DNA of 64,000 nucleotides from Planobacterium oryzisoli. GTDB taxonomy: Bacteria > Bacteroidota > Bacteroidia > Flavobacteriales > Weeksellaceae. The notes under the pieces were generated by a model. That model worked only from the letters and a program-made list of their open reading frames with translations, had not been told where the DNA came from and ran no database searches. The DNA lies in the NCBI RefSeq assembly GCF_015354315.1, contig NZ_JADKYY010000003.1, positions 1 through 64,000 of the forward strand, in the 5' to 3' direction. This document shows, one piece after another, positions 14,960 to 23,745 of the stretch (its first letter is position 1; each line of letters begins with the position of its first letter). A program made the position numbers and the translations under genes.

Positions 14960-17086
14960 ATGGACTCCCTACTTTTCGATCTGGTGGAACATACCTCCCG
15001 CAGTGTCTTTCTAACTGGAAAAGCAGGTACGGGGAAAACCACTTTCTTAAATGCCCTTACGGCCCGTACCCACAAGAAGCATATCATTGTGGCCCCTACG
15101 GGGATTGCGGCTATAAATGCCGGAGGCGTTACCATACACTCACTCTTTGGACTACCTCTTAGGACCTTTCTTCCTACGATGGAGCGTACCCCGGAACCCT
15201 ACGGAAACAATATATCAGACCTTGTGCAGCATTTCAGGTACCGAAAGGACAAGCTCAAACTTCTCCGGGAACTAGAACTTTTGGTCATCGACGAGGTATC
15301 GATGCTTCGCTCCGATGTCCTGGACATGATCGACCACGCGCTGCGCCACGTGAGAAGGCGCATGGATCCCTTCGGTGGGGTCCAACTACTTCTTATAGGA
15401 GACCTCTACCAGTTGCCGCCGGTAGTACGTGAAGAACAGATTCTCTCCCGCTACTACGCCTCTCCTTTCTTCTTTTCCGCAAAAGCCCTGGAGCACCACC
15501 CTTTAATTACCTACGAGCTCACCGAAGTTTTTCGTCAAAAAGACCCTAAATTCCTAGAGCTTCTCAATACCATACGGTATGCCAAGCACGATGAGATTGA
15601 TTTTGACCAGCTCAATAGCCGCTACCAAGAGCAGGTGCCCACTAGCAAGGAAAAATACGTTTACCTCACCTCACACAACCGAATGGCAGAGGAAATCAAC
15701 CAAAGGGAATTGGAAAAACTAAGCGGCCCTGAAGTTATCTATAAGGCCTCTGTGGTGGGGGAATTCAAGGAAAGCATGTTTCCCAACGAACCCACCTTAA
15801 GGCTTAAGACCGGCGCCCAAATCATGTTCATCCGAAACGACGCCTCGGCGGAGAAGAAGTACTACAATGGAAAAATTGCTGAAGTCCTTTCGGTGGGTCC
15901 GGAGAGTATAGACGTACTCATAGAGGGAAGCGATGAGCCCTATGCCCTAAAAAAAGAAATTTGGGAAAACAAGAAGTACCTCCTGGACCAAGAAAAGAAC
16001 ATTAAAGAAGAAGTACTGGGGAGTTTCGAGCAGTACCCTATTCGTCTTGCTTGGGCCGTAACTATCCATAAAAGCCAGGGACTTACCTTCGAGCGTGTAG
16101 TAATTGATGCGGCCAAATCCTTTGTCCCAGGCCAAGTCTACGTGGCCCTTTCGCGCTGTAGAACCCTAGAGGGTATTGTACTGACCTCTCCTATTGCGCC
16201 ACAGGCTATACTGAGCGATGCGCGCATCAGTGCCTTTGAACAGAAAACCCGGGCCAATGCACAGGTACAAAACATCATTGAAGAGGAGAAGCATCTCTTT
16301 ACAGTCCTTCGCGTAGTGCACAAACTGGATCCCCGGTGGATTTCCCAGGAACTGCCCGCATGGCAGAAAGCCGCTTTGGGTGCAAAGAAACTCGAAGCCC
16401 AGGCAAGTAGCGACCTTATCCGCTCGCTGGAAGTAACAGTAAAAAACCTTACCCAAGTTTTTGAAAAATTCCAGCGTGTGGCTACATCCATGACCCAGCA
16501 GTACAGCACCGGTTCGCTCCCTTGGAGCAAAGTGCATGATAAGATGCAAGGAGCAGCGGAGTTCTTTTATAACCATGTCGAGCGGGATATTTTCCAGAGT
16601 CTCAAATCCTTCCTTGCCCAGATCAAAGGGGTGCACGGTCTAAAGACTCTCAGCGAGCTCACCCGCACCCTCACCGAACAGGTCCAGGACTACCTCGAAG
16701 AATTGCAAAGGGTCGCGCTCCTTGACCGCGTACTACTCCCGGAGCGAAAGAAACTCAGCATCTCTGTTGAAAAGATTCCTACCCATACCCTTACCATGAA
16801 ACTTTTTGCTCAAGGAAAATCCCCTGTAGAAATTTCCAAAGAACGGGGCATCATGCCGGCAACGGTAATGGGGCATTTTTCCAAGATTGCCGAAATGGGG
16901 CTTCTCGACATACAGGATCTTGAGAGGCTTATTACCAGAGAGAAGATTGCAGCGTTCTCTAAGCTGCACCAAAACACCGGACACAAGACCCTGCAGGAAT
17001 TCAAGGGCATGCTGCCCCCAGAATTTGAATATCCTGAAATACGGCTGCTTATGAATTTCTTCCTTAGCCGCGATACAAAGTCCTAA
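14960..17086 (+). CDS. Pif1-like superfamily 1B helicase with C-terminal helix-turn-helix
   Basis: A 709-residue helicase. Walker A is G-K-A-G-T-G-K-T (20-27), Walker B L-V-I-D-E-V-S-M-L, motif III G-D-L-Y-Q-L-P-P-V, motif IV Y-E-L-T-E-V-F-R-Q, then the 2B-like V-T-I-H-K-S-Q-G-L-T-F and Y-V-A-L-S-R-C-R motifs of Pif1/RecD2 enzymes. The middle (about 470-590) looks helical and may be HRDC-like. The end (about 610-660) has a helix-turn-helix segment, L-F-A-Q-G-K-S-P-V-E-I-S-K-E-R-G, of the type usually found at the C-terminus of RecQ proteins. It probably unwinds DNA 5'-3' at forks or G-quadruplexes. The start is ATG 14960, just after the -7 box. Confidence 0.88.
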   Translation: MDSLLFDLVEHTSRSVFLTGKAGTGKTTFLNALTARTHKKHIIVAPTGIAAINAGGVTIHSLFGLPLRTFLPTMERTPEPYGNNISDLVQHFRYRKDKLKLLRELELLVIDEVSMLRSDVLDMIDHALRHVRRRMDPFGGVQLLLIGDLYQLPPVVREEQILSRYYASPFFFSAKALEHHPLITYELTEVFRQKDPKFLELLNTIRYAKHDEIDFDQLNSRYQEQVPTSKEKYVYLTSHNRMAEEINQRELEKLSGPEVIYKASVVGEFKESMFPNEPTLRLKTGAQIMFIRNDASAEKKYYNGKIAEVLSVGPESIDVLIEGSDEPYALKKEIWENKKYLLDQEKNIKEEVLGSFEQYPIRLAWAVTIHKSQGLTFERVVIDAAKSFVPGQVYVALSRCRTLEGIVLTSPIAPQAILSDARISAFEQKTRANAQVQNIIEEEKHLFTVLRVVHKLDPRWISQELPAWQKAALGAKKLEAQASSDLIRSLEVTVKNLTQVFEKFQRVATSMTQQYSTGSLPWSKVHDKMQGAAEFFYNHVERDIFQSLKSFLAQIKGVHGLKTLSELTRTLTEQVQDYLEELQRVALLDRVLLPERKKLSISVEKIPTHTLTMKLFAQGKSPVEISKERGIMPATVMGHFSKIAEMGLLDIQDLERLITREKIAAFSKLHQNTGHKTLQEFKGMLPPEFEYPEIRLLMNFFLSRDTKS

Positions 17087-17118
17087 ATAACACCATTGAA
17101 AGAATGGATCAGGATCCT

Positions 17119-17149
17119 TTGGTCGCTGGGCGGGCTCTTTGTATTTTTG
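17119..17149 (+). promoter_or_regulatory. Promoter of the luciferase-like gene (TTG-N20-TATTTTTG)
   Basis: TTG (17119-17121), 20-nt spacer, TATTTTTG (17142-17149). The ATG at 17153 is only three bases further, so the mRNA should be leaderless. Confidence 0.7.
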
Positions 17150-17152
17150 GGT

Positions 17153-18166
17153 ATGAAAGATTATAACCTTCCTTTTGCACTCAGTGTCTTAGACCTGGTC
17201 CCGGTAAAAAAACCAGGAGCCTATGGGGAGGCCATTGAAGAAAGCGCCCAGCTGGCAGAGCACGCCGAGCGCCTGGGATACCTTCGCTACTGGCTCGCCG
17301 AACACCATAACTTTGAAGGAATTGCAAGTTCTGCAACCTCCCTTTTAATTGGGCATATTGCCTCGCGCACTTCCCAAATACGCGTTGGCTCAGGCGGAGT
17401 GATGCTTCCCAACCACAGTTCGCTCATAATTGCCGAGCAGTTCGGAACCCTGGATGCTCTTTATCCCGGCCGGATTGACCTAGGTGTTGGGCGTGCCCCT
17501 GGAACCGACGGGCTCACTGCCCAGGCCCTGGGCCGCAACGCATCCACCATCAACGAGCTGTTTCCAAGGCAAATACTGGAACTCCAAAGGTATTTCTCTA
17601 GAGAAAACTCTAGCAGCTCGGTTAGGGCCATCCCTGGGGAGGGCGCTAATGTGCCGATCTATATTCTGGGGTCTTCCACCGACAGCGCCTATCTCGCAGC
17701 AGAACTGGGTCTGCCCTATGCCTTTGCCGGCCATTTTGCGCCGGAGATGATGGAGCGTGCCTTTACGATCTACCACGAAAGATTTTCAGCCAGCGCTGTT
17801 CTCGAGAAGCCCTATACCATTGCATGTCTCAACGGTATCGGTGCCGCAACCAAGGAAGAGGCAGAGTTTCTCGCTACCACCCTGTATCAGACTTTTCTGG
17901 GTCTTATCCGTAATGCCCGGGGCCTTAATCCCCCACCCGTAGAAAATATGGATGCCCTTTGGAACCCTTCCGAGAAAGCGCATCTCTTAAACCAACTTCG
18001 GTACAGCTTTATTGGGGGACCTAGAGAACTGCAGGAGCAGATGGCGTCTTTTTACCGGACGTTTAGGCCTAGTGAGATCATGTTCACTTCCTCCATCCAC
18101 GACCAAGCAGCCCGTAGGGATTCCTACCGGATTCTTATGGAGGTGGCCAGTACATTGGAACTATAA
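17153..18166 (+). CDS. Luciferase-like (LLM class) flavin-dependent oxidoreductase
   Basis: A 338-residue TIM-barrel protein of the bacterial luciferase-like superfamily, YhbW/group-1 type. Visible are the opening L-S-V-L-D-L-V-P-V, W-L-A-E-H-H-N-F (about 50-57), G-S-G-G-V-M-L-P-N-H (80-89), and G-R-I-D-L-G-V-G-R-A-P-G-T-D, which bind flavin and shape the active site. Substrate unknown. The start is ATG 17153; an in-frame start at 17096 would add 19 residues across the promoter. The 3' end overlaps folB on the other strand by 6 bases. Confidence 0.9.
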   Translation: MKDYNLPFALSVLDLVPVKKPGAYGEAIEESAQLAEHAERLGYLRYWLAEHHNFEGIASSATSLLIGHIASRTSQIRVGSGGVMLPNHSSLIIAEQFGTLDALYPGRIDLGVGRAPGTDGLTAQALGRNASTINELFPRQILELQRYFSRENSSSSVRAIPGEGANVPIYILGSSTDSAYLAAELGLPYAFAGHFAPEMMERAFTIYHERFSASAVLEKPYTIACLNGIGAATKEEAEFLATTLYQTFLGLIRNARGLNPPPVENMDALWNPSEKAHLLNQLRYSFIGGPRELQEQMASFYRTFRPSEIMFTSSIHDQAARRDSYRILMEVASTLEL

Positions 18167-18532
18167 GCTAGGTTCGTGGTAGCGGCGCTGCATGCGTACA
18201 CCTACCCCTTTCATTTCCCCCGGCATAGGGGGACTGGTCTTGGTAAGGGTGATACGTGCAGCCTTGAGAGAATCAAATGCCTTGCCCAATGACGAGAGTA
18301 TCCTACCCGCCACGTGCTCAAGCAAATTAGAAGGCACGGCCATCTCTTCCAAAAGAATTTGGTGCGCCAGCGCATAATTTAAGGTGTCGCTCAGCTTATC
18401 TGAATGTGCAGCCTTTTCCAGATCCACGTCCAATTCCAGATCCACTAGGTAGTATGTGCCTATAATACGTTCCTCGGGAAGCACGCCATGGTAGGCATAG
18501 ATTTTTACGTCTTGAAGAAGAATGGTACTCAC
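18161..18532 (-). CDS. folB: Dihydroneopterin aldolase
   Basis: A 123-residue enzyme of folate synthesis that splits 7,8-dihydroneopterin into 6-hydroxymethyl-dihydropterin and glycolaldehyde. The family hallmarks V-K-I-Y-A-Y-H-G-V-L-P-E-E (8-20), the central L-N-Y-A and the C-terminal K-T-S-P-P-M-P-G segment are present. It is last in the minus-strand unit yicC-gmk-nadA-folB, 14 bases after nadA. Confidence 0.9.
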   Translation of the reverse strand: MSTILLQDVKIYAYHGVLPEERIIGTYYLVDLELDVDLEKAAHSDKLSDTLNYALAHQILLEEMAVPSNLLEHVAGRILSSLGKAFDSLKAARITLTKTSPPMPGEMKGVGVRMQRRYHEPSL

Positions 18533-18546
18533 TGCAAAAAAGGTCT

Positions 18547-19566
18547 TTATTTAATGGTAGTGGATAGGGCGAGCATTTTTTCAATTGGCACCAAGGCTTT
18601 TTGCCGTAATTCCTCGTCCATCGTAATTTCCGGAAGCTCGTATTTCATACAGAGATAGAGTTTTTCCATGGTGTTTCGTTTCATAAAAAAGCATTCCGAG
18701 CAGTTGCAACTCTCATCAAATACAAGGGCGGGAATCAGGGTCTTTCCTGGCGCGCGCTTGCGCATCTCGTGGAGAATACCCTCCTCGGTAGCTACGATGA
18801 ACTTCGTTGCAGCGTCTTTCTCCACGTAATTCAGAAGTGCCGAAGTCGAACCAATAAAATGGGCAAGGTCCAGTACCGCCGTCTCACTTTCCGGATGGGC
18901 AATGAGTTTGGCGTCCGGATGCTCGTGCAGCTGCTGCGCGATACGCTCCATCGAAAAAGCTTCGTGCACTATACAGCTACCGTCCCAAAGGATCATTTCT
19001 CTGCCGGTTTTTTTCATCAGATACCGGCCCAGATTCTTATCGGGCGCAAAGATCAGTGGACGGTCCTGGGGAAGGGAGCGTATAATGGTCTCGGCATTGG
19101 AACTGGTAACGATGATATCACTCTCTGCCTTAGTTTCGGCATTGCAGTTAATGTAGGTAGCAATAAGCGCCCCAGGATACTGCGCGCGCATCTTGCGAAG
19201 CCCCTCGCCACTACATCCGTCCGCCAGGGAACATCCGGCCTGGGTATCGGGCAGTACCACCTTCTTGGTGGGATTGAGAATTTTTGCAGCCTCTGCCATA
19301 AAATGCACACCACAGAAAGCAATCATATCGGCCTCAGTATCCTTGGCCTGCCGCGCAAGCTGCAGGGAATCCCCCAGAAAATCCGCAATATCCTGGATTT
19401 CAGCCGGCTGGTAGTAATGCGCGAGGATTACGGCATTCTTTTCTTTCTTTAACTGCAGAATGGCCTCTACGAGAGCCTCACCCTGGGGTATTACAAGGTC
19501 CTTGATATCTAGAAACCCCTTGACGGGTATGCTGGAAACGGCTTTTTGAAAATTCTCTGTACTCAT
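18547..19566 (-). CDS. nadA: Quinolinate synthase A
   Basis: A 339-residue [4Fe-4S] enzyme that condenses iminoaspartate with dihydroxyacetone phosphate in de novo NAD synthesis. H50-Y51-Y52-Q53 open the active site; C85 in F-C-G-V-H-F-M-A-E, a central Cys in D-G-S-C-I-V-H and a C-terminal cysteine in C-N-C-S-E-C are in the expected cluster-ligand regions. It sits 25 bases after gmk and 14 before folB. No nadB is in the window. Confidence 0.95.
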   Translation of the reverse strand: MSTENFQKAVSSIPVKGFLDIKDLVIPQGEALVEAILQLKKEKNAVILAHYYQPAEIQDIADFLGDSLQLARQAKDTEADMIAFCGVHFMAEAAKILNPTKKVVLPDTQAGCSLADGCSGEGLRKMRAQYPGALIATYINCNAETKAESDIIVTSSNAETIIRSLPQDRPLIFAPDKNLGRYLMKKTGREMILWDGSCIVHEAFSMERIAQQLHEHPDAKLIAHPESETAVLDLAHFIGSTSALLNYVEKDAATKFIVATEEGILHEMRKRAPGKTLIPALVFDESCNCSECFFMKRNTMEKLYLCMKYELPEITMDEELRQKALVPIEKMLALSTTIK

Positions 19567-19591
19567 AGGTAAGGGCGTTTGTGCTTTACTT

Positions 19592-20176
19592 CTAACTATT
19601 TAAAAACTCTGATATTTTTTCTTTAATCTCTTCTTTGGCCACGGAAAGCTCGGTATTGTGCAGTTTGAAATCAAATGCATCCTGATACTGTAATTCCTCC
19701 GCCGCTTTCTCCACGCGCGTGCCAATAGTGGAATGATCGTCCGTTCCGCGCAAGAGAAGCCTTCGCCTGAGTTCCTCTATAGAGGGAGGCAAAACAAATA
19801 CCGAAAGTGCCTTGGACCCAAAGTATTTTTTAAGGGCAATGCCGCCTTTAACGTCCACATCAAATACCACGACCTTTCCCTGCTTCCAAATGCGCTCCAC
19901 CTCACTCTTTAGGGTACCATAGAATTTATCGGTATACACCTCTTCAAATTCTACAAATTCCTCTTGCTCTATGCGTCTTTTAAACTCTTCCACAGAGAGA
20001 AAGTAATAATCCTTTCCGTGTTTCTCCTCTCCACGCGGTGCGCGCGTGGTACAAGACACCGAGAACGAAAGAGAAGCAAACTCCCCAAGGACGTACTGCA
20101 CCAGAGTAGTTTTGCCACTGCCCGAGGGTGCGGAAAAAATCAAGACTTTTCCAGTGGTTTTCGAAACGGACTCCAT
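19592..20176 (-). CDS. gmk: Guanylate kinase
   Basis: A 194-residue kinase forming GDP from GMP and ATP. The P-loop S-A-P-S-G-S-G-K-T-T is at about 15-24; S-C-T-T-R-A-P-R and G-K-D-Y-Y-F follow, which bind GMP, and R-L-L-L-R-G lies in the lid region. One base separates it from the stop of yicC, a pairing found in many bacteria. Confidence 0.95.
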   Translation of the reverse strand: MESVSKTTGKVLIFSAPSGSGKTTLVQYVLGEFASLSFSVSCTTRAPRGEEKHGKDYYFLSVEEFKRRIEQEEFVEFEEVYTDKFYGTLKSEVERIWKQGKVVVFDVDVKGGIALKKYFGSKALSVFVLPPSIEELRRRLLLRGTDDHSTIGTRVEKAAEELQYQDAFDFKLHNTELSVAKEEIKEKISEFLNS

Positions 20177-20177
20177 A

Positions 20178-21035
20178 CTAAAGAATATTTAAGGTCTGTT
20201 CCTTTATCTTTTCCAACTCGTCTTTCATCTCCACCACTAACTTCTGAATTTCGCTGTGGTTGGCCTTCGATCCGAGGGTATTGATCTCGCGTCCTATCTC
20301 CTGGGCTATAAAACCCAGTTTCTTGCCACTATGTTCCTCTAACTGCATTACTTCCAGGTAGTATTTCAGATGCTGGGAAAGCCGCACCTTTTCTTCCGAG
20401 ATGTCCAGTTTCTCGGTATAGTACGCCAGTTCTTGGTAGAACCGGGTCTGGTCCACATTTTCAAATTCCTGAAGGGTGGCCTGGTATTTTTCCTTCATCA
20501 TTTCAATTCGCTGGGATTCGTACGGGTCCACCTTAGAAAGGCTCTGGGCAATGTGCTCTATGTTTAGGGCGATCTCCTTACTAAGATTGCTTCCTTCCTC
20601 CCTCCTAAAATCCTCCAAACGCTGGAGGGCTTCGCCTGCAAGCTGCTGGAGCACATTCCACTCCTCGGCCTCCAGATCCTGACCTTTACTAGAGAGCACC
20701 TCGGGCATACGTACTGCCATTTTTAAGTATTCAAACATCGGCCCATCGCTTGCCAAAGACTTAAGTTCCTGCATATAGGCCTTAACCAGAGGCTGGTTGA
20801 TCTTTACCTCTTGCACGTCCTCGGTGGCCTCTACATTGATGTAACAGTCCAGCTTTCCTCGTACTGCGCGCTCTTGCAGAAGTTTTCTAAGTTCAAATTC
20901 CTTCTCCCTATAGCGCGAGGCGACCTTCATGTTTAAATCAAGCGTTTTACTGTTGAGACTTTTCAGTTCAACGGAAATCTTCCTTCCCTGATACATTCCC
21001 TCGGCGCGACCGAATCCGGTCATCGATAAAACCAT
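20178..21035 (-). CDS. yicC: YicC-family endoribonuclease
   Basis: A 285-residue protein with the YicC opening S-M-T-G-F-G-R-A-E and the conserved C-terminus I-A-Q-E-I-G-R-E-I-N-T-L-G-S-K-A-N, ending in a helix rich in charged residues. E. coli YicC is an RNase acting with sRNA turnover. First gene of the yicC-gmk-nadA-folB unit. Confidence 0.92.
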   Translation of the reverse strand: MVLSMTGFGRAEGMYQGRKISVELKSLNSKTLDLNMKVASRYREKEFELRKLLQERAVRGKLDCYINVEATEDVQEVKINQPLVKAYMQELKSLASDGPMFEYLKMAVRMPEVLSSKGQDLEAEEWNVLQQLAGEALQRLEDFRREEGSNLSKEIALNIEHIAQSLSKVDPYESQRIEMMKEKYQATLQEFENVDQTRFYQELAYYTEKLDISEEKVRLSQHLKYYLEVMQLEEHSGKKLGFIAQEIGREINTLGSKANHSEIQKLVVEMKDELEKIKEQTLNIL

Positions 21036-21057
21036 ATATGTTCTTATTAGTAAAGCA

Positions 21058-21065
21058 CAAATTTA
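21058..21065 (-). promoter_or_regulatory. -7 box of the yicC-gmk unit
   Basis: TAAATTTG on the minus strand, full consensus match, 22 bases before the yicC ATG at 21035. No TTG is seen at the standard distance. Confidence 0.45.
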
Positions 21066-21099
21066 CTTTTTTAAATTGAATTCCCTCGCCTTAAACGTC

Positions 21100-21131
21100 T
21101 TGGCGCCTTTGGGATATTTTTTTTAATTTTA
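21100..21131 (+). promoter_or_regulatory. Promoter of the 21136 lipoprotein gene
   Basis: TTG (21100-21102), 21-nt spacer, TAATTTTA (21124-21131). The ATG at 21136 follows four bases later. Confidence 0.5.
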
Positions 21132-21135
21132 GGGA

Positions 21136-21609
21136 ATGAAACGATTGATTCGCTTTGCATTTATACTTCTAACGGTGGCCTCCTGTCAGAAAGAGGCGAA
21201 ACTCTCGGGAGTTGTTTCGGGTACGCCGAATGATTCCTTGGATTCACTTCCCCTTCTCTCGAAAGAAACCGAGGGTAACTCCACCGCAAAGCCCCTTCCA
21301 CAGAGTGCAGGCCAAAGCTCTGGTTTCGTGCTCTACCATAACCAAAAGGCCATCCTCGAATTTTCCCCCGAATCTTCGAGTGGTACATTTTCGTGGGCAG
21401 GAAAGACTTTCCCCATCACATCAGTCACCGCGAGTGAGAACACCTACGTAATCAAAGGTGAGAACCTCGCAATCATTTTAGAAGACGGTGCATTTTCCGA
21501 CCGCAGGGAAAACTGTATCGAAGGGGATTTTCCCAAATTGCAGGCCACTCTGCCTACCGGTCCACTGACATTGAAAGAGGTACAGGTTAAAGACTGCAGC
21601 ACCAACTAA
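21136..21609 (+). CDS. Hypothetical lipoprotein
   Basis: A 157-residue predicted lipoprotein with basic start (M-K-R-L-I-R) and lipobox T-V-A-S-C (Cys at 17), then a Ser/Thr-rich linker and a compact beta-rich region. Two late cysteines (E-N-C-I-E-G and V-K-D-C-S) could pair. No family recognised. It is followed after 14 bases by an acetyltransferase-like gene, so the two probably share a transcript. Confidence 0.7.
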   Translation: MKRLIRFAFILLTVASCQKEAKLSGVVSGTPNDSLDSLPLLSKETEGNSTAKPLPQSAGQSSGFVLYHNQKAILEFSPESSSGTFSWAGKTFPITSVTASENTYVIKGENLAIILEDGAFSDRRENCIEGDFPKLQATLPTGPLTLKEVQVKDCSTN

Positions 21610-21623
21610 CCCAGGGAATACCT

Positions 21624-22778
21624 ATGAAAGCAATTAAAGTAGTGAACCCTAAGCAGGAGCGCGCGTTTTTAGAGCTTCCCGGACGAATAAATGCAGGGGA
21701 TCCTTTCTATATCCGACCACTGGACAAGGATGTACGCGCAGTATTTGATCCTAAGAAGAACAAATTGTTTGCCCAAGGTACTTGCGAGCGTTTCCTTTTC
21801 TACACCTCAGAGGGGGAGCTCTTCGGCCGGGTAGCCGTCTTTATCAATCCACGCTACAAGCAGTCGCAACCCACCGGAGGAATTGGTTTCTTTGATTGCA
21901 CCAACAACCAGAGGCAGGCCCACTTTATCTTTGATTTTGCAAAGAATTTCCTCCAGGAGCGAGGCATGCAGGCCATGGACGGACCTATCAATTTTGGCGA
22001 ACGAGACAAATTCTGGGGGCTACTCACCGAGGGGCATCAGGAGCCACTCTACGGAATGAATTACAACCCCCTCTACTATAAGGAGCTCTTCGAATCCTAC
22101 GGATTTAAGAATTACTTCGACCAGCTATGCTATTCCCGGCCGGTGCATGGAGAAGTCTCCCGTGTGTTTACCGTGATGCACACCCGCCACAGCCGGAATC
22201 CCCTTCTTTCGGCGCGCCGGCTGACGCGAAAGAATCTGGAAAAATTCGCAAAGGATTTTACCCATATATACAACAGCGCCTGGGCAAGCCACGGACAGGG
22301 CAAACAAATGGAACCGGGCAAAGCCCTTAGGATGTTCCAAATGATGAAGCCAGTAATCAACGAGCATATCTGCTGGTTCGTCTACGAAAAAGAAGAACCG
22401 ATAGCCATGTGGATCAACCTTCCGGATCTGAACCAGTGGTTCAAGTATCTGGACGGAAAATTTGGGTTGTGGCAAAAACTGCGCTTCCTGTGGCTAAAAA
22501 AGACCAAGCCCAACACCAAAATGGTAGGAATCGTTTTTGGGGTAGTCCCTAAGTGGCAAAAAACCGGACTGGACGGATATATGATCATGGAAGGAACCAA
22601 CCACCTTCGTGTCCACACCGATTTTCAAACTACCGAGCTACAATGGATTGGCGATTTTAATCCTAAGATGATGCGCATTGCCCAGAGCCTAGACACCACA
22701 GTGAGCCGTAAGCTCACCACCTACCGTTATCTTTTTGATTCCCAGGCCCCTTTCGAAAGGCATCCCGTGCTGGATTAA
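21624..22778 (+). CDS. GNAT-fold protein of about 380 residues, function unknown
   Basis: A 384-residue protein matching a family found widely in Bacteroidota and annotated as GNAT-like acetyltransferase. The opening I-K-V-V-N-P-K-Q-E-R-A-F-L-E-L-P, then D-P-F-Y-I-R-P-L, F-D-P-K-K-N-K-L-F, and G-F-F-D-C (about 91-95) followed by a helix and M-D-G-P-I-N-F-G-E-R are typical of it. Substrate unknown; no signal peptide. Its last four bases overlap the end of metF on the other strand. Confidence 0.75.
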   Translation: MKAIKVVNPKQERAFLELPGRINAGDPFYIRPLDKDVRAVFDPKKNKLFAQGTCERFLFYTSEGELFGRVAVFINPRYKQSQPTGGIGFFDCTNNQRQAHFIFDFAKNFLQERGMQAMDGPINFGERDKFWGLLTEGHQEPLYGMNYNPLYYKELFESYGFKNYFDQLCYSRPVHGEVSRVFTVMHTRHSRNPLLSARRLTRKNLEKFAKDFTHIYNSAWASHGQGKQMEPGKALRMFQMMKPVINEHICWFVYEKEEPIAMWINLPDLNQWFKYLDGKFGLWQKLRFLWLKKTKPNTKMVGIVFGVVPKWQKTGLDGYMIMEGTNHLRVHTDFQTTELQWIGDFNPKMMRIAQSLDTTVSRKLTTYRYLFDSQAPFERHPVLD

Positions 22779-23731
22779 AAAAGGGCCTTTACGATCCGCT
22801 CCACCGAGCGGGATTTCCCCATCGAGTAAAAGTGCAAGGCGGGAGCGCCTCGGGCTATGAGCTCCTTTCCCTGGGCAATTGTCCACTCCTCACCAATCTG
22901 GCGTATGTGCTGGGCGCTCGGGGCTTTCTCCACCGCGCGGCTCAGCGGGTCGGGCAGATCGATCTTAAAGGTTTTGGGAAGCATATGTAGGTGGCTTTTT
23001 ACTAGCAGTGGCTTGAGGCCTGGTAAGATGGGAACCGATATACCCAGGGCGCGCGCTTTTTCCACGAACTCAAAGTACTTGTTGTTGTCAAAGAACATCT
23101 GCGTCACTACATAATCCGCACCTGCATCCACTTTCTCCTTCAGACGCTGCAGATCGGTCGCTAGGCTGGGCGCCTCAATATGCTTTTCGGGATAGCCTGC
23201 CACCCCCACGCAAAACCTGCTGTTTTCAGCCACCGGACTCGGATCGGTAAGAAACTGCCCCCTTCCTACCCGGCCAATATGCGAAACGAGCTCCCTGGCA
23301 TAATGGTGTCCTCCCTGGGCAGGAACGAAACTATTCTCCCCATGCATGGGATCGCCCCTTAGAGCCATCAAATTATCTATCCCCAAATACATGCAGTCTA
23401 CCAGTAGGTATTCGGTCTCTTCCACGGTATAGCCACCACAGAGCACGTGGGGAACGGTATCTACAGAGTATTTATGCTGCACTGCGGCGCAGATACCCAG
23501 TGTGCCAGGCCGCATGCGGCTGATCCTACGTTCCACAAGTCCACCTCCTCGCTCCAGATACACGTACTGCTCGCGTGAAGTGGTCACGTCCACAAAACAT
23601 GGTGCTAGGGCCATCAGAGGATCGAGGTTATCGTATAACGACTGAATGCCTTCGCCTTTCATTGGAGGCACAATTTCTAAGGAATAGAGTGTTTTCCCTT
23701 TCTTTTCTTCAAGGTGCTGTGTAATCTTCAT
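22775..23731 (-). CDS. metF: 5,10-methylenetetrahydrofolate reductase
   Basis: A 318-residue flavoenzyme producing 5-methyl-tetrahydrofolate, the methyl donor for MetH. The segments Y-S-L-E-I-V-P-P (catalytic Glu region), D-V-T-T-S-R-E, A-L-R-G-D-P (about 138-143) and V-T-Q-M-F-F-D-N (about 199-206) are characteristic. It is the last gene of the SAM-riboswitch operon, 14 bases after metH C-terminal half. Confidence 0.95.
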   Translation of the reverse strand: MKITQHLEEKKGKTLYSLEIVPPMKGEGIQSLYDNLDPLMALAPCFVDVTTSREQYVYLERGGGLVERRISRMRPGTLGICAAVQHKYSVDTVPHVLCGGYTVEETEYLLVDCMYLGIDNLMALRGDPMHGENSFVPAQGGHHYARELVSHIGRVGRGQFLTDPSPVAENSRFCVGVAGYPEKHIEAPSLATDLQRLKEKVDAGADYVVTQMFFDNNKYFEFVEKARALGISVPILPGLKPLLVKSHLHMLPKTFKIDLPDPLSRAVEKAPSAQHIRQIGEEWTIAQGKELIARGAPALHFYSMGKSRSVERIVKALF

Positions 23732-23745
23732 CTAAATAGGAATGG

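Noticed and set aside
18769-19452. 227-residue open frame opposite nadA
   Set aside because: Shadow frame; nadA on the other strand is complete and well conserved.
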